Below are positions 1-10,810 of a DNA stretch of 64,000 bases, in pieces. The stretch lies in the NCBI RefSeq assembly GCF_014196055.1, contig NZ_JACICY010000004.1, positions 62,065 through 126,064 of the forward strand. The letters run 5' to 3'. The notes under the pieces were generated by a model, which had not been told where the DNA came from, ran no database searches, and saw only the letters and a program-made list of their open reading frames with translations. The DNA is from Novosphingobium hassiacum (GTDB lineage Bacteria; Pseudomonadota; Alphaproteobacteria; Sphingomonadales; Sphingomonadaceae). Within the stretch, counting starts at the first letter, position 1. Every line of letters begins with the position of its first letter. The position numbers were made by a program, and so were the translations under genes.

Positions 1-115
1 GGGGGGTTTTTTTGGTGTGGTGTCCGTGGGGGGGGGCCGGGGGCCCCCCCCACCCGGGGGGGGGGGGCCCCCCCCCCCCCCCCCCCGGGGGGGGGGGCCC
101 CCCCCCCCCCCCCCC
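1..115. other. Low-complexity G/C homopolymer edge, probable artefact
   Basis: Runs of G and C up to about 20 long alternate with no coding or structural logic, and they cut the truB reading frame. The normal codon pattern resumes at about base 116. This is most simply a contig-end or read-quality artefact, so no biological feature is called in it. Confidence 0.85.
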
Positions 116-589
116 ACGAACGGGGGTTAGTGCGTAAACCGTGACTGCGCGCGATTTCAGCTCGACCATTTCCCCCGCCCGCGCCAAATCGTACGCACGC
201 TGCCCATCGACCATCAGCGCGGAGTAGGCAGGCGGGACCTGCTCGATTGGGCCGGTGAAGCGTGAAAGCACGTCCTCGACCTGCGCCCAGGACGGTCGCA
301 CATCGCTCTCCGCCACGACCTTTCCTTCAAGGTCCAGCGTATCGGTCTCGCGCCCGAACTGGACCGTGAATTCGTAGACCTTGCTCGCATCGAGCATCCG
401 CCCGCACAGCTTGGTGGCCTCGCCGACGCCGATCGGCAGCACGCCGGTCGCCAGCGGATCGAGCGTGCCGCCGTGCCCGACCTTGACCTTGCCGAAGCCC
501 GCTTGCCGCAAGTTGCGCTTCACCGCCGCTACGGCTTGGGTCGACCCCAGCCCCAGCGGCTTGTCGAGGATGATCCAGCCGTCGACCAC
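116..589 (-). CDS. truB: tRNA pseudouridine synthase B, partial (3' end lost in the artefact)
   Basis: TruB makes pseudouridine 55 in the T-loop of tRNA in the cytoplasm. About 157 of the usual roughly 300 residues are present. The N-terminus reads VVDGWIILDKPLGLGST, and the family signature GHGGTLDPLATGVLPIG follows with the catalytic aspartate at residue 44. The C-terminal half, including any PUA-like domain, lies beyond the damaged edge. The start is taken as GTG at 587-589, because an in-frame TAA (the stop of the upstream M50 gene at 593-595) sits one codon before it. This is the last gene of the rimP-nusA-infB-rbfA operon, where truB is often found. The identification is secure; the GTG start is inferred. 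Confidence 0.88.
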
Positions 590-592
590 GCC

Positions 593-1300
593 TTACATCG
601 GCTCCGGACCGGCGACTGCGGTGGCGAGCCAAGCGAGTTGGCTGCCCATCCACTGGACCGGCGGCATGACCACCCGTTCGATCAGCCGCAGTTCGGGAAA
701 CAGATAAGGGAAGATCACCAGAACCGCGAACACCACGATAAAACCATAGGGTTCGATCTTGCCGTAAACACGGGCCAGCGGTGCGGGAAGGATTCCCATG
801 ACGATCCGCGAACCATCGAACGGCGGGATCGGCAGCAAATTGAACGTGCCCAGAAACAGGTTCACGATCAGGAAGTTGCGCAAGTTGTCCGATACGAAAA
901 GCGTCGCCATACCGGGATCACCCATCGTGTCGGTCGCGCGGACCAGCAGGCCAAGCCCGATTGCCGCGAATGCCGCCAGGATGAAGTTGATACCCGGTCC
1001 CGCCGCCGCCACCGCGACCATACCCCAGCGCGGGTTACGCAAGCGGCGGAAGTCCACCGGCACCGGCTTGGCCCAGCCGAACACCGGCGCACCGGTCAGC
1101 TTTAGCAACCCCGGCAGGATGATCGTGCCGAACGGATCGACATGGCGCAGCGGGTTAAGGCTAAGCCGCTTGGCTTCGGCCGCGGTCGGATCGCCCAGCG
1201 CCCGCGCCATCCAGCCATGCGCGATCTCATGGAAAACGATCGCCATGATCATCGGGATTGCAATCGTGGCAATTTGCCAGACGATACCTTCGAGGTTCAT
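593..1300 (-). CDS. Site-2 protease family (M50) integral membrane metalloprotease
   Basis: Intramembrane zinc protease of the small M50/Rip type. The zinc motif HEIAH is at residues 24-28, in the first membrane segment. The second metal-site motif, NLLPIPPFDG, lies near residues 155-165, and several other hydrophobic segments are visible. About 235 residues, with no PDZ domain visible, so it belongs to the compact group and not to RseP. ATG at 1300 is preferred because it lies one base beyond the stop of the upstream acetyltransferase; the frame is open upstream to 1336. It sits between the GNAT gene and truB. The substrate cannot be read from the sequence. Confidence 0.9.
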   Translation of the reverse strand: MNLEGIVWQIATIAIPMIMAIVFHEIAHGWMARALGDPTAAEAKRLSLNPLRHVDPFGTIILPGLLKLTGAPVFGWAKPVPVDFRRLRNPRWGMVAVAAAGPGINFILAAFAAIGLGLLVRATDTMGDPGMATLFVSDNLRNFLIVNLFLGTFNLLPIPPFDGSRIVMGILPAPLARVYGKIEPYGFIVVFAVLVIFPYLFPELRLIERVVMPPVQWMGSQLAWLATAVAGPEPM

Positions 1301-1301
1301 G

Positions 1302-1859
1302 TCAGTAGCCCAGTCTTTCGCGGTCGCGCTCGACAATCGAAAAGACCGCGCTGTCGCGCAGATACCCGGTCCAGGTGATCATGTGGTTGCGAAGCACGCC
1401 TTCCAGCGTCGCACCGATCTTGCGGCAGGCGGCTTGCGAACGTTCGTTGCGCGTATCGACGCACAGCTGAATCCGCTTGAGCCCGCAGGCAAAACCGTGC
1501 GCGATCAACAGCCGCTTCATCCGCCCGTTGACCTTGTTCTGACGGAAGCGCGGCGAAAGGTAGGTGTTGCCGATCTCGGCGCTGAGCCAGCGAGGGTTAG
1601 CGTCGATCCAAGCCGTGACGCCGGCTATTTCGCCGCCCGAGACTGCCGCGAAAGGCAGACGTGCAGGGTTTGTCAGCAGCTTGTAGAACGAGTCGTCAAA
1701 AGCGTCGGGAGCGTAGCTGAGCGCGTACATTTCCCAGATGTTCTGGTCTTCAGCGCACACCGCTTTCAGCGCAGCGCGGTGCTCCTCGCGCAAGGGCTCA
1801 AGCGTCAGGTCGCCGTCCCGCAGCGTGACGAGCAGGCCGAGAGAATCGTCCTTGGTCAT
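1302..1859 (-). CDS. GNAT family N-acetyltransferase (RimJ/RimL-like)
   Basis: A 185-residue protein with the layout of RimJ/RimL-type acetyltransferases, which transfer acetyl from acetyl-CoA to an amine. The segment around residues 90-145 (SAEIGNTYLSPRFRQNKVN, then a helix and IQLCVDTRNERSQAA) matches the conserved strand and acetyl-CoA-binding region, and the RSQAACRKIGATLEG stretch is typical of the C-terminal part. The gene overlaps tdk by 4 bp (ATGA) and is followed after one base by the M50 gene, so it is translated as part of this operon. The substrate (protein N-terminus, antibiotic or metabolite) is unknown. Confidence 0.85.
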   Translation of the reverse strand: MTKDDSLGLLVTLRDGDLTLEPLREEHRAALKAVCAEDQNIWEMYALSYAPDAFDDSFYKLLTNPARLPFAAVSGGEIAGVTAWIDANPRWLSAEIGNTYLSPRFRQNKVNGRMKRLLIAHGFACGLKRIQLCVDTRNERSQAACRKIGATLEGVLRNHMITWTGYLRDSAVFSIVERDRERLGY

Positions 1860-2443
1860 GTCCCTGCCCCGTCCATCGCTTCGGTGAAATGCTTGCGGCA
1901 GAGCGCGACATAGCGGTCGTTGCCGCCGATCTCGGTCTGCTTGCCCGCGCGCACGGCCTCACCGCTTTGGTCGATCCGCAGGTTCATCGTCGCCTTGCGC
2001 CCGCAGTGGCACACGCCCTTCAGCTCCACCAGCGCATCGGCGATGCCCAACAACGCTGCGGAGCCCTCGAACAGTTCGCCCTGAAAATCGGTGCGCAGCC
2101 CATAGCAGACGACCGGGATGCCGGCCTTGTCCGCGAGCCGCGCCAGTTGCCACACCTGCGATTTGGTCAAAAACTGCGCTTCGTCGACGAGGACGCACGA
2201 CAGCGGGTGCGTCGCATGGGATGCAGTGACGGCGGTCCACAAGTCGGTCGTCGCGTCGAAGCGGTTGGCGGGCGCGTGAAGGCCGATACGGCTCTCGATA
2301 GCATGATCACCGCCCCGGTCATCGTGCGCTGCGGTCCACAACATGGTTTCCATGCCGCGCTCACGATAGTTGAAATCGGCCTGCAGCAGGTTGGTCGATT
2401 TGCCCGCGTTCATGCTCGCGTAGTAGAAATACAGCTTGGCCAT
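1856..2443 (-). CDS. tdk: Thymidine kinase (type II, TK1-like)
   Basis: Phosphorylates thymidine to dTMP with ATP in the pyrimidine salvage pathway. 195 residues, the usual length. The P-loop SMNAGKST is at residues 10-17. DEAQF near residue 88 carries the catalytic glutamate. The C-terminal zinc ribbon is represented by CHCGRKA near residue 146 and CRKH near residue 182. It lies 12 bp after rbfA and overlaps the following GNAT gene by 4 bp. Its place inside the rbfA-truB interval looks lineage-specific. The function is certain from the motifs. Confidence 0.97.
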   Translation of the reverse strand: MAKLYFYYASMNAGKSTNLLQADFNYRERGMETMLWTAAHDDRGGDHAIESRIGLHAPANRFDATTDLWTAVTASHATHPLSCVLVDEAQFLTKSQVWQLARLADKAGIPVVCYGLRTDFQGELFEGSAALLGIADALVELKGVCHCGRKATMNLRIDQSGEAVRAGKQTEIGGNDRYVALCRKHFTEAMDGAGT

Positions 2444-2455
2444 GCTGCTTGGCCG

Positions 2456-2869
2456 TCAGCTTTCCGGATCGGCCGGGCCGAGGTCGCGCTTGACCATGGG
2501 GTCGTTGAGGATAGCATCGATGCGGCTGGCGACGTCGAAGCTCTCGTCCGCAAGGAACTTCAACTTGGGCGCGAACTTCAGGCGCAGGCGCTGGGCCACT
2601 TCGCGCTGGAAATAGGCGGTGTGGGTGCGCAAAGCCTTGAGCACCAGCGCCTCGTCTTCACCCAGCAGCGCCTTCACGAATACCGAGGCGTGCTGAAGAT
2701 CTGGCGACATGCGCACTTCCGTGACCGATACCGTATGCGCGCTGAGCACATCGTTGTGCACGCTCTGCCGCATGAGCAGTTCGGACAGGATGTGGCGCAC
2801 CTGCTCACCCACCTTGAGCAGGCGGACGGAACGGGCTTCGGGCGAGGACTTCTGCTGGGCCAAATTCAA
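2456..2869 (-). CDS. rbfA: 30S ribosome-binding factor A
   Basis: RbfA is a KH-like late maturation factor of the 30S subunit and is needed for efficient 16S processing and growth in the cold. 137 residues. The conserved elements [18 protein letters not shown] (helix 1), [19 protein letters not shown] (central strands) and the [18 protein letters not shown] stretch are all visible. Its start overlaps the DUF1697 stop by 4 bp (2866-2869), so translation is probably coupled. In many bacteria rbfA directly follows infB; here a DUF1697 gene intervenes. Confidence 0.95.
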   Translation of the reverse strand: MNLAQQKSSPEARSVRLLKVGEQVRHILSELLMRQSVHNDVLSAHTVSVTEVRMSPDLQHASVFVKALLGEDEALVLKALRTHTAYFQREVAQRLRLKFAPKLKFLADESFDVASRIDAILNDPMVKRDLGPADPES

Positions 2870-3402
2870 CTCATCTTTGCAAGAATGCGGGCGATAGATC
2901 GCACGTTGCGCGCGGTGCCCCGGCAGCCGAGGCGGCGTTCGATAAACGCGCCGGTCAGCTTGCTTTCGGCCACCCCGTTCGCGAAATCGATATAGATACA
3001 GCGGTTGCCGATTGCCAACTTTTCCATACCGCGCATCGCCTGATCCGCCGCCAGCTTATCGAAAGCAGTCTGATCGGGCTGGGTGCCGAGGAACATCGTG
3101 TGGACCAGATTGTCCGCGCCGATGCCGGTAAAGGGGTTGCCCTCGATGGCCTCTGCCATCGCCGCACGATCACGCACGGCGACGAAGCTGTCGAAGTCGA
3201 ACCGGTCGAGCATGACGTGGGCGAACATGTCTTCGAGGCCGTCCAGCGGGCGATCGTCATAGTCGAACAGCAGATTGCCGCTGGCGACGACGGTCTCAAG
3301 CCCGGTCAGCCCTTCCCGCTCGAACGCATGACGCAAGTCGGCCATCGTCAGGCGATTGCCGCCGACGTTGATCGATCCGAACAGGGCGACGTAGCGGGTC
3401 AC
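2866..3402 (-). CDS. DUF1697 domain-containing protein
   Basis: A 178-residue protein with the DUF1697 opening [17 protein letters not shown], followed by [13 protein letters not shown] and the conserved VVASGNLLF strand. The biochemical function of this family is not established. The start is placed at GTG 3400-3402 because GGTGGAG lies about 8 nt upstream and the family similarity begins there; the frame stays open to an ATG at 3444. It sits between infB and rbfA, separated from infB by a palindromic repeat and joined to rbfA by a 4-bp overlap. It may be a later insertion in this operon. Confidence 0.85.
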   Translation of the reverse strand: MTRYVALFGSINVGGNRLTMADLRHAFEREGLTGLETVVASGNLLFDYDDRPLDGLEDMFAHVMLDRFDFDSFVAVRDRAAMAEAIEGNPFTGIGADNLVHTMFLGTQPDQTAFDKLAADQAMRGMEKLAIGNRCIYIDFANGVAESKLTGAFIERRLGCRGTARNVRSIARILAKMS

Positions 3403-3450
3403 AGCAAACACTCCACCCGGCCGGCTTGCCGGAAAGGATGCCAATTTTCT

Positions 3451-3543
3451 CCCCTCCTGCCTGCGGGAGGGGTCGGGGGAGGGTATGTTGAGAGAGGTCT
3501 GCTAACAGGCCCTCCCCTAACCCCTCCCGCAGGCGGGAGGGGG
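3451..3543. repeat. Large inverted repeat (REP-like palindrome) between infB and DUF1697
   Basis: Two arms of about 33 bases (3451-3483 and 3510-3543) are near-perfect reverse complements, and each arm is itself a smaller palindrome built around CCTGCGGGAGG. The loop is about 26 bases. The element lies within the operon, downstream of infB. It could attenuate or stabilise the message between infB and the downstream genes, or simply be a dispersed repeat. Confidence 0.8.
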
Positions 3544-3575
3544 ATTTTCGGTGTTCCGGCTTTGCGGAACGCTCT

Positions 3576-6160
<2,585 letters not shown>

Positions 6161-6164
<4 letters not shown>

Positions 6165-6898
6165 TCGCCCTTCGTATCAATATCGTCGTTCGCGCCCGCG
6201 CCGTCATCCGGCTCGGCAGCGTCATCGGTCTCGTGCCCGAGAAAGTGCATCAGGCGCTGTAGCGGCCCAGCGACTCGCTCGGTCGCAATCGGGTCGGTTA
6301 GGCCTAAGTGTACGACGTTGTCGCGGCCCAATGCCACAGACAGCGCCGCCCGGTCCAGCGGCAAGATAATGCCTTTGAGACCCGTACCTTCCGCGCCCTC
6401 GCCCACACGCCATGCTTGCGCCAGCTTGTTGGGTCCATCGGTCCCCGCATCAGACGCATGCCCGAGGAACGTGACCGCTCCCGAACGCGCGCCTTGCGCG
6501 ATGCGTTCGGTCCCGAGCAGCACGTTTCCGGCGCGCAATTCGATGCCGAGCCGGTCGGTCAGCGCGCGGGTGAGCGCGGCTTGCGTGCGTTCGGCAAGGT
6601 CTTCGGGAATGCGCAGCGAGGTGCCCTTGAACGCGCGCGCCAAGGCTCCCTTAAGTTTGCCATTGCCGAGCGCTTTTTCAAGGTCTGCGCGCGAAACACC
6701 GATCCACGCGCCGCGTCCCGGCGCACGCGCCAAAACATCGGGCAGCACATCGCCGTCGGGAGAGATGGCAAGGCGAATGAGATCGCCCCGCGCATCGTGA
6801 CGCCCGGTCAGCACGCACTTGCGCTCCGGCGGGGTCTTACCCGTCGGCGTGCGGTCAGCTTTGTCGGAGCTTAGCGGCTCATTGCGAGGGTTCCGCAT
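6161..6898 (-). CDS. YlxR-family RNA-binding protein (DUF448)
   Basis: 245 residues. The N-terminal third carries the YlxR/DUF448 signature (RKCVLTGRHDARGDLIRLAI, then GAWIGVSRADLEKAL). The rest resembles the L7Ae-like extension seen in the long alphaproteobacterial versions, with an acidic tail. YlxR proteins bind RNA, and in some bacteria they act on RNase P; which role applies here cannot be told. It lies between nusA and infB, the canonical position. It overlaps the 3' end of nusA by 20 bp and infB by 4 bp. Confidence 0.9.
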
Positions 6899-8513
6899 GG
6901 GCGGCCTCCTCGGCTTGTGGTTCTTCGTCGAACCAATGCGCGCGCGCGGCCATGATGATTTCGTTGCCCTGCTCTTCGTTCAGGCCGAATTCGCCGAGCA
7001 CGCCGCCCTTGTCCTCGGTACGCTCCGAGCGTTCGGTGCGTTCACGCGGGGCCTTGTCGTTGCGGCGACGCTGCTCGACGCGCTTCTTGGCGATGAGTTC
7101 GTCGGTGGCAAGATCGGCCAGATCGTCGAGCGTCTTGATCCCTGCCTTGCCGAGAACGACCAGCATCGCTTCGGTCAGGTGCGGAATGTCGGCCAGCGCA
7201 TCTTCGACGCCAAGGCCGCGACGCTGTTCGCGCAGGGCTTCTTCGCGACGCTCGATCGCTTCGGTCGCGCGGCTCTGCAGTTCCTGACCCAGTTCCTCGT
7301 CGAAGCCTTCGATCGCAGCGAGTTCCGCCAGATCGATGTAGGCAACTTCGTCGAGTTCGCTGAAGCCTTCGGCAACCAGCAGTTGCGACAGGGTCTCATC
7401 GACGTCGAGTTCTTCCTCGAACATCTTCGAACGCTCAGCGAATTCCTTCTGGCGCTTCTCCGAAGCTTCGGCCTCGGTCATGATGTCGATGGCCGAACCC
7501 GTCAGCGACGAGGCAAGGCGCACGTTCTGGCCACGGCGACCGATGGCGAGCGACAACTGATCGTCAGGAACGACGACTTCGATGCGGCTCTCTTCCTCGT
7601 CGATCACCACGCGGCTGACAGTCGCAGGCTGGAGCGCGTTGACGACGAATGTCGCGGTGTCGTCGCTCCACGGGATGATGTCGATCTTTTCGCCCTGCAG
7701 TTCCTGCACGACGGCCTGAACGCGGCTGCCCTTCATGCCGACGCAGGCACCGACCGGATCGATGCTGCTGTCGCGACTGATCACACCGATCTTGGCGCGG
7801 CTGCCCGGATCGCGGGCGGCGGCCATGATCGTGATGATGCCGTCGTAGATTTCGGGCACTTCCTGCGCGAACAGCTTCTTCATGAAATCGGGGTGCGCGC
7901 GGCTCAGGAAAATCTGCGGACCACGGTTCTGGCGCTCGACCTTCATGATCAACGCGCGGACGCGTTCGCCGACGCGCGGTACTTCGCGTGGAATCTGCTG
8001 GTCGCGGCGGATCACGCCCTCGGCCCGGCCGAGGTTGACGATCACGTGCCCGAATTCGACCGACTTGATCACGCCGGTGATGACTTCGCCGGCACGGTCC
8101 TTGAACTCGTCGTACTGGCGGTCACGTTCTGCGTCGCGGACCTTCTGGAAGATCACCTGCTTGGCCGACTGCGCATCGATACGGCCGAGATCGACCGGAG
8201 GCAGCGGATCGACGATGAAATCGCCGACGGTCGCGCCGGGCTGCAGCTTTTCAGCGGCCTTGAGATCGACCTGCTTGAAATAGTCCTCGACCACCTCGAC
8301 CACTTCGACGACGCGCCACAGGCGCAAGTCGCCGGTGCGCGGATCGAGCTTGGCGCGGATGTCGTTCTCGGCGCCGTAGCGGTTACGCGCCGACTTCTGG
8401 ATCGCTTCTTCCATCGCCTCGATGACGATCGACTTGTCGATCATCTTCTCGGTGGCGACCGCGTTGGCGATCGCAAGCAGTTCTGCACGGTTGGCGGAAA
8501 TCGCACTCGCCAT
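6879..8513 (-). CDS. nusA: Transcription termination/antitermination protein NusA
   Basis: Binds RNA polymerase and nascent RNA, modulating pausing, termination and antitermination. 544 residues. In order: an N-terminal RNAP-binding domain (SANRAELLAIANAVATEK), an S1 domain near 135-200 (GEVITGVIKSVEFGHVIVNL), two KH domains (GVISRDSSIDPVGACVGMKG and LSLAIGRRGQNVRLASSL), and a C-terminal region with helix-hairpin-helix repeats (FSELDEVAYIDLAELAAIEG and KAGIKTLDDLADL). The C-terminus is acidic. It starts 2 bp after rimP. Confidence 0.98.
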   Translation of the reverse strand: MASAISANRAELLAIANAVATEKMIDKSIVIEAMEEAIQKSARNRYGAENDIRAKLDPRTGDLRLWRVVEVVEVVEDYFKQVDLKAAEKLQPGATVGDFIVDPLPPVDLGRIDAQSAKQVIFQKVRDAERDRQYDEFKDRAGEVITGVIKSVEFGHVIVNLGRAEGVIRRDQQIPREVPRVGERVRALIMKVERQNRGPQIFLSRAHPDFMKKLFAQEVPEIYDGIITIMAAARDPGSRAKIGVISRDSSIDPVGACVGMKGSRVQAVVQELQGEKIDIIPWSDDTATFVVNALQPATVSRVVIDEEESRIEVVVPDDQLSLAIGRRGQNVRLASSLTGSAIDIMTEAEASEKRQKEFAERSKMFEEELDVDETLSQLLVAEGFSELDEVAYIDLAELAAIEGFDEELGQELQSRATEAIERREEALREQRRGLGVEDALADIPHLTEAMLVVLGKAGIKTLDDLADLATDELIAKKRVEQRRRNDKAPRERTERSERTEDKGGVLGEFGLNEEQGNEIIMAARAHWFDEEPQAEEAAHAEPSQ

Positions 8514-8515
8514 GG

Positions 8516-9097
8516 TCAGTCTTCCTGTTCTTCGAGGATTTCATCAACGCCGTCGATCACTTCATCAGCACCGGAGGTGTCGATCGGCTTGGTGGAAGCG
8601 ATGAGCCTGTCGGTCAGGACAAGCTTGGCATATTGCACGTTGGCAAGCGGAAAGGTCACGCGGCCGGACTTGCGGTCGTCCAGCGTAACCACATCGCCCT
8701 CAAGACCGACGAGATCGCCGGTCAGCGACTTGCGGTTGCCATCGACCGGTTCGAACAGCGTGAAGCGCGCTTCGTGACCTGCCCAGGCGGCGTAATCCTT
8801 GGGGCGCGTCAGCGGACGGTCGATGCCGGGCGACGACACTTCAAGGCGATAGGCCTCGACGATCAGGTTTTCGCCCGCTTCTTCGAGCTCGTCGAAACGG
8901 GCCGAGACACGGCGCGACAGCGCGGCGCAATCCTCGATCACCAGCTGGCCGGTTTCGGGGCGTTCGGCCATGATCTGGAGCGTGAACTCTTCGTCGCCGA
9001 TTTCACTGCCCTTGAAATACCGCACGCGCACGAGATCGAAGCCCAAGGCCTTGACCTCTGGCTCAACAACCTCGGTAATTCGTGCGATATCCGCCAT
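8516..9097 (-). CDS. rimP: Ribosome maturation factor RimP
   Basis: Cytoplasmic factor that binds the 30S precursor and supports S12 incorporation. 193 residues: an N-terminal alpha/beta domain (VVEPEVKALGFDLVRVRY) with the conserved LEVSSPGIDRPL motif near residue 90, then a C-terminal SH3-like barrel and an acidic tail (EVIDGVDEILEEQED). It is the first gene of the long minus-strand operon, so the operon promoter should lie in 9098-9428. Confidence 0.95.
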   Translation of the reverse strand: MADIARITEVVEPEVKALGFDLVRVRYFKGSEIGDEEFTLQIMAERPETGQLVIEDCAALSRRVSARFDELEEAGENLIVEAYRLEVSSPGIDRPLTRPKDYAAWAGHEARFTLFEPVDGNRKSLTGDLVGLEGDVVTLDDRKSGRVTFPLANVQYAKLVLTDRLIASTKPIDTSGADEVIDGVDEILEEQED

Positions 9098-9428
9098 GCA
9101 TTCTCCATTCGCCGATCAGCAAAAGCGGAGCCGAGCCGGGACCGTCTGGTTCCAGCCTGACCTTGCTTTCACAATGTCGGGATGAGCGGCAAATAAGCGC
9201 AATTCCGGAAATTTGCAAGGCGCAATCGAAGTTGTCGGAGTTACGCAAAACAGACGACGCCAATTCATGGTGTAAAATGCCAACTCTCGGCAACGTTGCT
9301 AGAAAATGAACGGACACTTCTGGTGAAGAATGGCTGAATTTAGCCATTTCCGGGAATTGGCACGCCCCATGCAATGCTTGTTGCATGAGCCATTCAGGCT
9401 TTAGCGACCCGACCATGAGGACAAATCG
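9098..9428. other. Divergent intergenic region rimP / psp microprotein
   Basis: 331 bases without a gene. It must hold the minus-strand promoter of the rimP operon, for which I cannot assign clear boxes. On the plus strand it holds a strong sigma-54 type promoter at 9358-9373, an inverted repeat AATGGCT-N6-AGCCATT at 9329-9348 about 10 bp upstream of that promoter, and a TGTAAAA element at 9271-9277 that could belong to an enhancer-binding site. It is more AT-rich than its surroundings. Confidence 0.6.
9358..9373 (+). promoter_or_regulatory. Sigma-54 (RpoN) type promoter upstream of pspC
   Basis: TGGCACGCCCCATGCA has the invariant GG and GC of the -24/-12 class with the exact spacing (TGGCAC-N5-(A/T)TGC). 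Transcription would begin near 9384, about 45 bp before the microprotein ATG. Phage-shock-protein genes are classic sigma-54 targets in proteobacteria, so context and motif agree. The activator (PspF-like) is not encoded in the window. Confidence 0.7.
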
Positions 9429-9557
9429 ATGACCACTTTCGCCCAGCGCATCACCGCCGCAGCAACCGCTTTCACGCTCAGCCTCGCGCTGATTGCCGGC
9501 ACGGTGCAGACCCCCGCCCCGATGGGTGCCCCCGTTAGCCAGCAGGAGATGATCTGA
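9429..9557 (+). CDS. Small exported or membrane microprotein upstream of PspC
   Basis: A 42-codon frame. It starts at ATG 9429-9431 with GAGG about 9 nt upstream, and its TGA overlaps the PspC ATG by one base (TGATG), so translation is probably coupled. The product begins MTTFAQRITAAATAF and continues with a hydrophobic stretch, TLSLALIAGTV, then PAPMGAPVSQQEMI. It looks like a signal peptide with a very short mature part, or a single-pass membrane peptide. No known family is recognised. The sigma-54 promoter, the RBS and the coupling support a real gene. Confidence 0.65.
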   Translation: MTTFAQRITAAATAFTLSLALIAGTVQTPAPMGAPVSQQEMI

Positions 9558-9781
9558 TGTCCGATCTTCGTTTCGATGATTCGCCCGTTCGCCCGATGAC
9601 CAAGTCCGGCGGCTTCCGCCTCGACAAGGTTCGCGGCAAGGTGATGGGCGTCTGCGCCGGCATCGCCAACTACTTCAACGTCGACGTGACCCTGGTTCGC
9701 GTGGCGTTCGGCTTGGCAACGATTCTCGGCTTCGGCACCGCGATCATCGTCTATCTGCTGATCGGCCTGATCGCGGATTGA
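9557..9781 (+). CDS. PspC domain-containing membrane protein
   Basis: 74 residues consisting almost wholly of a PspC domain: FRLDKVRGKVMGVCAGIANYF, then DVTLVRVAFGLATILG and a membrane segment, GTAIIVYLLIGLIAD. PspC is an inner-membrane sensor and effector of envelope stress that works with PspA and PspB in enterobacteria. No pspA or pspB lies beside it here; instead there is a coupled microprotein. The sigma-54 promoter upstream fits phage-shock-type control. Confidence 0.9.
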   Translation: MSDLRFDDSPVRPMTKSGGFRLDKVRGKVMGVCAGIANYFNVDVTLVRVAFGLATILGFGTAIIVYLLIGLIAD

Positions 9782-9807
9782 GCGAACTGCCTCGCCCCGG
9801 CCCCTCA

Positions 9808-9903
9808 CCCTCGTCATTGCGAGCGTAGCGAAGCAACCCAGAGCGGCCACACACCAAATCTGGGTTGCTTCGTCGGCTACGCCTCCTCGCGATGACGAGG
9901 AGG
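9808..9903. repeat. Palindromic repeat between convergent pspC and the queuosine transporter
   Basis: The arms CTCGTCATTGCGAGCGTAGC (with continuation, 9808-9840) and the matching 9861-9903 segment are imperfect reverse complements of about 35-40 bases, separated by about 20 bases. Dispersed palindromes of this general sequence are common between genes in sphingomonad genomes. It sits exactly between two converging genes and could end transcription from both sides. Confidence 0.8.
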
Positions 9904-9928
9904 GTTGTTCGATAAGGGTTTCGCCGGA

Positions 9929-10648
9929 CTATTGTGCCTTTGCAAAAGGCGAGAAGTCGGTGCCAGTGTCGAACACCTCGGTGCCCTCGCGCTTTTTCAG
10001 CCAGCCGACCACCGCGTAAGTGACCGGCGTCAGCACCGCTTCCCACACGACCTTGAGCAGCCAATTGCTGACCATCACGGTCAGAACCTGGCTTGTCGTC
10101 CAGTTGCCGAGGAACGCCACTGGATAGAAGATAGCGCTGTCCACGGCCTGCCCGAACACCGTCGATCCGATCGTTCGGCTCCACAAGTGCTTGCCGCCGG
10201 TCAGGATCTTCATCTTGGCCAGCACGAACGAGTTGACGAACTCGCCCGCCCAGAACGCGACGACTGAGGCGAGCACGATCCGCCAGGTCGATCCGAACAC
10301 GCTTTCATAGGCCGCTTGTCCGTCCCAGCCATCGGCAGGCGGCATCGCCACGACCACGAAGCTCATGAACGCCATGAAGATCAGCGCGAAGAAGCCCATC
10401 CACACGCAGCGCCGCGCATTGGCATAGCCGTAGACTTCGGTCAGCACATCGCCGATCACGTACGACACGGGGAAGAACAGGATGCCCGCGCCGAACGTAT
10501 AGCCATCGATCTGCGCGAGCTTTGCGGCTCCGATCAGGTTCGATAGCAGCAGGATCGCCACGAACGACGCCATCACGTAATCGAAATAGCGGAAATGGCG
10601 GCGCGCGCTGGTTTGGCCGTCAATGCGGGATACGTGGGGATCGTTCAT
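9929..10648 (-). CDS. Queuosine precursor transporter (YhhQ/VUT family)
   Basis: Inner-membrane protein of about 239 residues with six or so hydrophobic segments, of the family that imports 7-cyano- or 7-aminomethyl-7-deazaguanine for queuosine synthesis. The typical elements FFPVSYVIGDVLTEVYGYANARR (first membrane pair and loop), WAGEFVNSFVLAKMK and GSTVFGQAVDSAIFYPVAFLG are present. The start is placed at ATG 10646-10648 (MNDPHVSRID); the longer open frame runs antisense through the tRNA and is rejected. The transported species is inferred from the family. Confidence 0.88.
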   Translation of the reverse strand: MNDPHVSRIDGQTSARRHFRYFDYVMASFVAILLLSNLIGAAKLAQIDGYTFGAGILFFPVSYVIGDVLTEVYGYANARRCVWMGFFALIFMAFMSFVVVAMPPADGWDGQAAYESVFGSTWRIVLASVVAFWAGEFVNSFVLAKMKILTGGKHLWSRTIGSTVFGQAVDSAIFYPVAFLGNWTTSQVLTVMVSNWLLKVVWEAVLTPVTYAVVGWLKKREGTEVFDTGTDFSPFAKAQ

Positions 10649-10708
10649 GACGCGCAGGCTTAACCCGGTTTGCACGATACGAAAAGCATGCTTAAGGGGC
10701 ACGGGCGC

Positions 10709-10785
10709 GCGCCCGTAGCTCATCTGGATAGAGCGCGAGACTTCTAATCTTGAGGCAGCAGGTTCGAGTCCTGCCGGGCGCGCCA
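10709..10785 (+). tRNA. tRNA-Arg (anticodon TCT)
   Basis: A complete 77-nt cloverleaf including CCA. The acceptor stem GCGCCCG (10709-10715) pairs with CGGGCGC (10775-10781), followed by the G discriminator and encoded CCA at 10783-10785. The D arm (GCTC...GAGC) is present. The anticodon loop CTTCTAA has TCT at 10743-10745 and reads AGA. The T arm is GCAGG-TTCGAGT-CCTGC. No integrase gene or duplicated 3' end is seen nearby, so there is no sign of use as an attachment site. Confidence 0.97.
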
Positions 10786-10810
10786 ATCTATTATTCTACC
10801 GCTCCGATAG

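Noticed and set aside
1..115. G-quadruplex-like structure
   Set aside because: The runs interrupt a housekeeping gene and look like sequencing or assembly failure.
9401..9850. Minus-strand 149-codon frame opposite the microprotein and pspC
   Set aside because: It is antisense to a clear PspC domain and partly made of the palindromic repeat.
10649..10786. N-terminal extension of the queuosine transporter through the tRNA
   Set aside because: The extension is the antisense of tRNA-Arg; the family similarity begins at the internal ATG at 10648.
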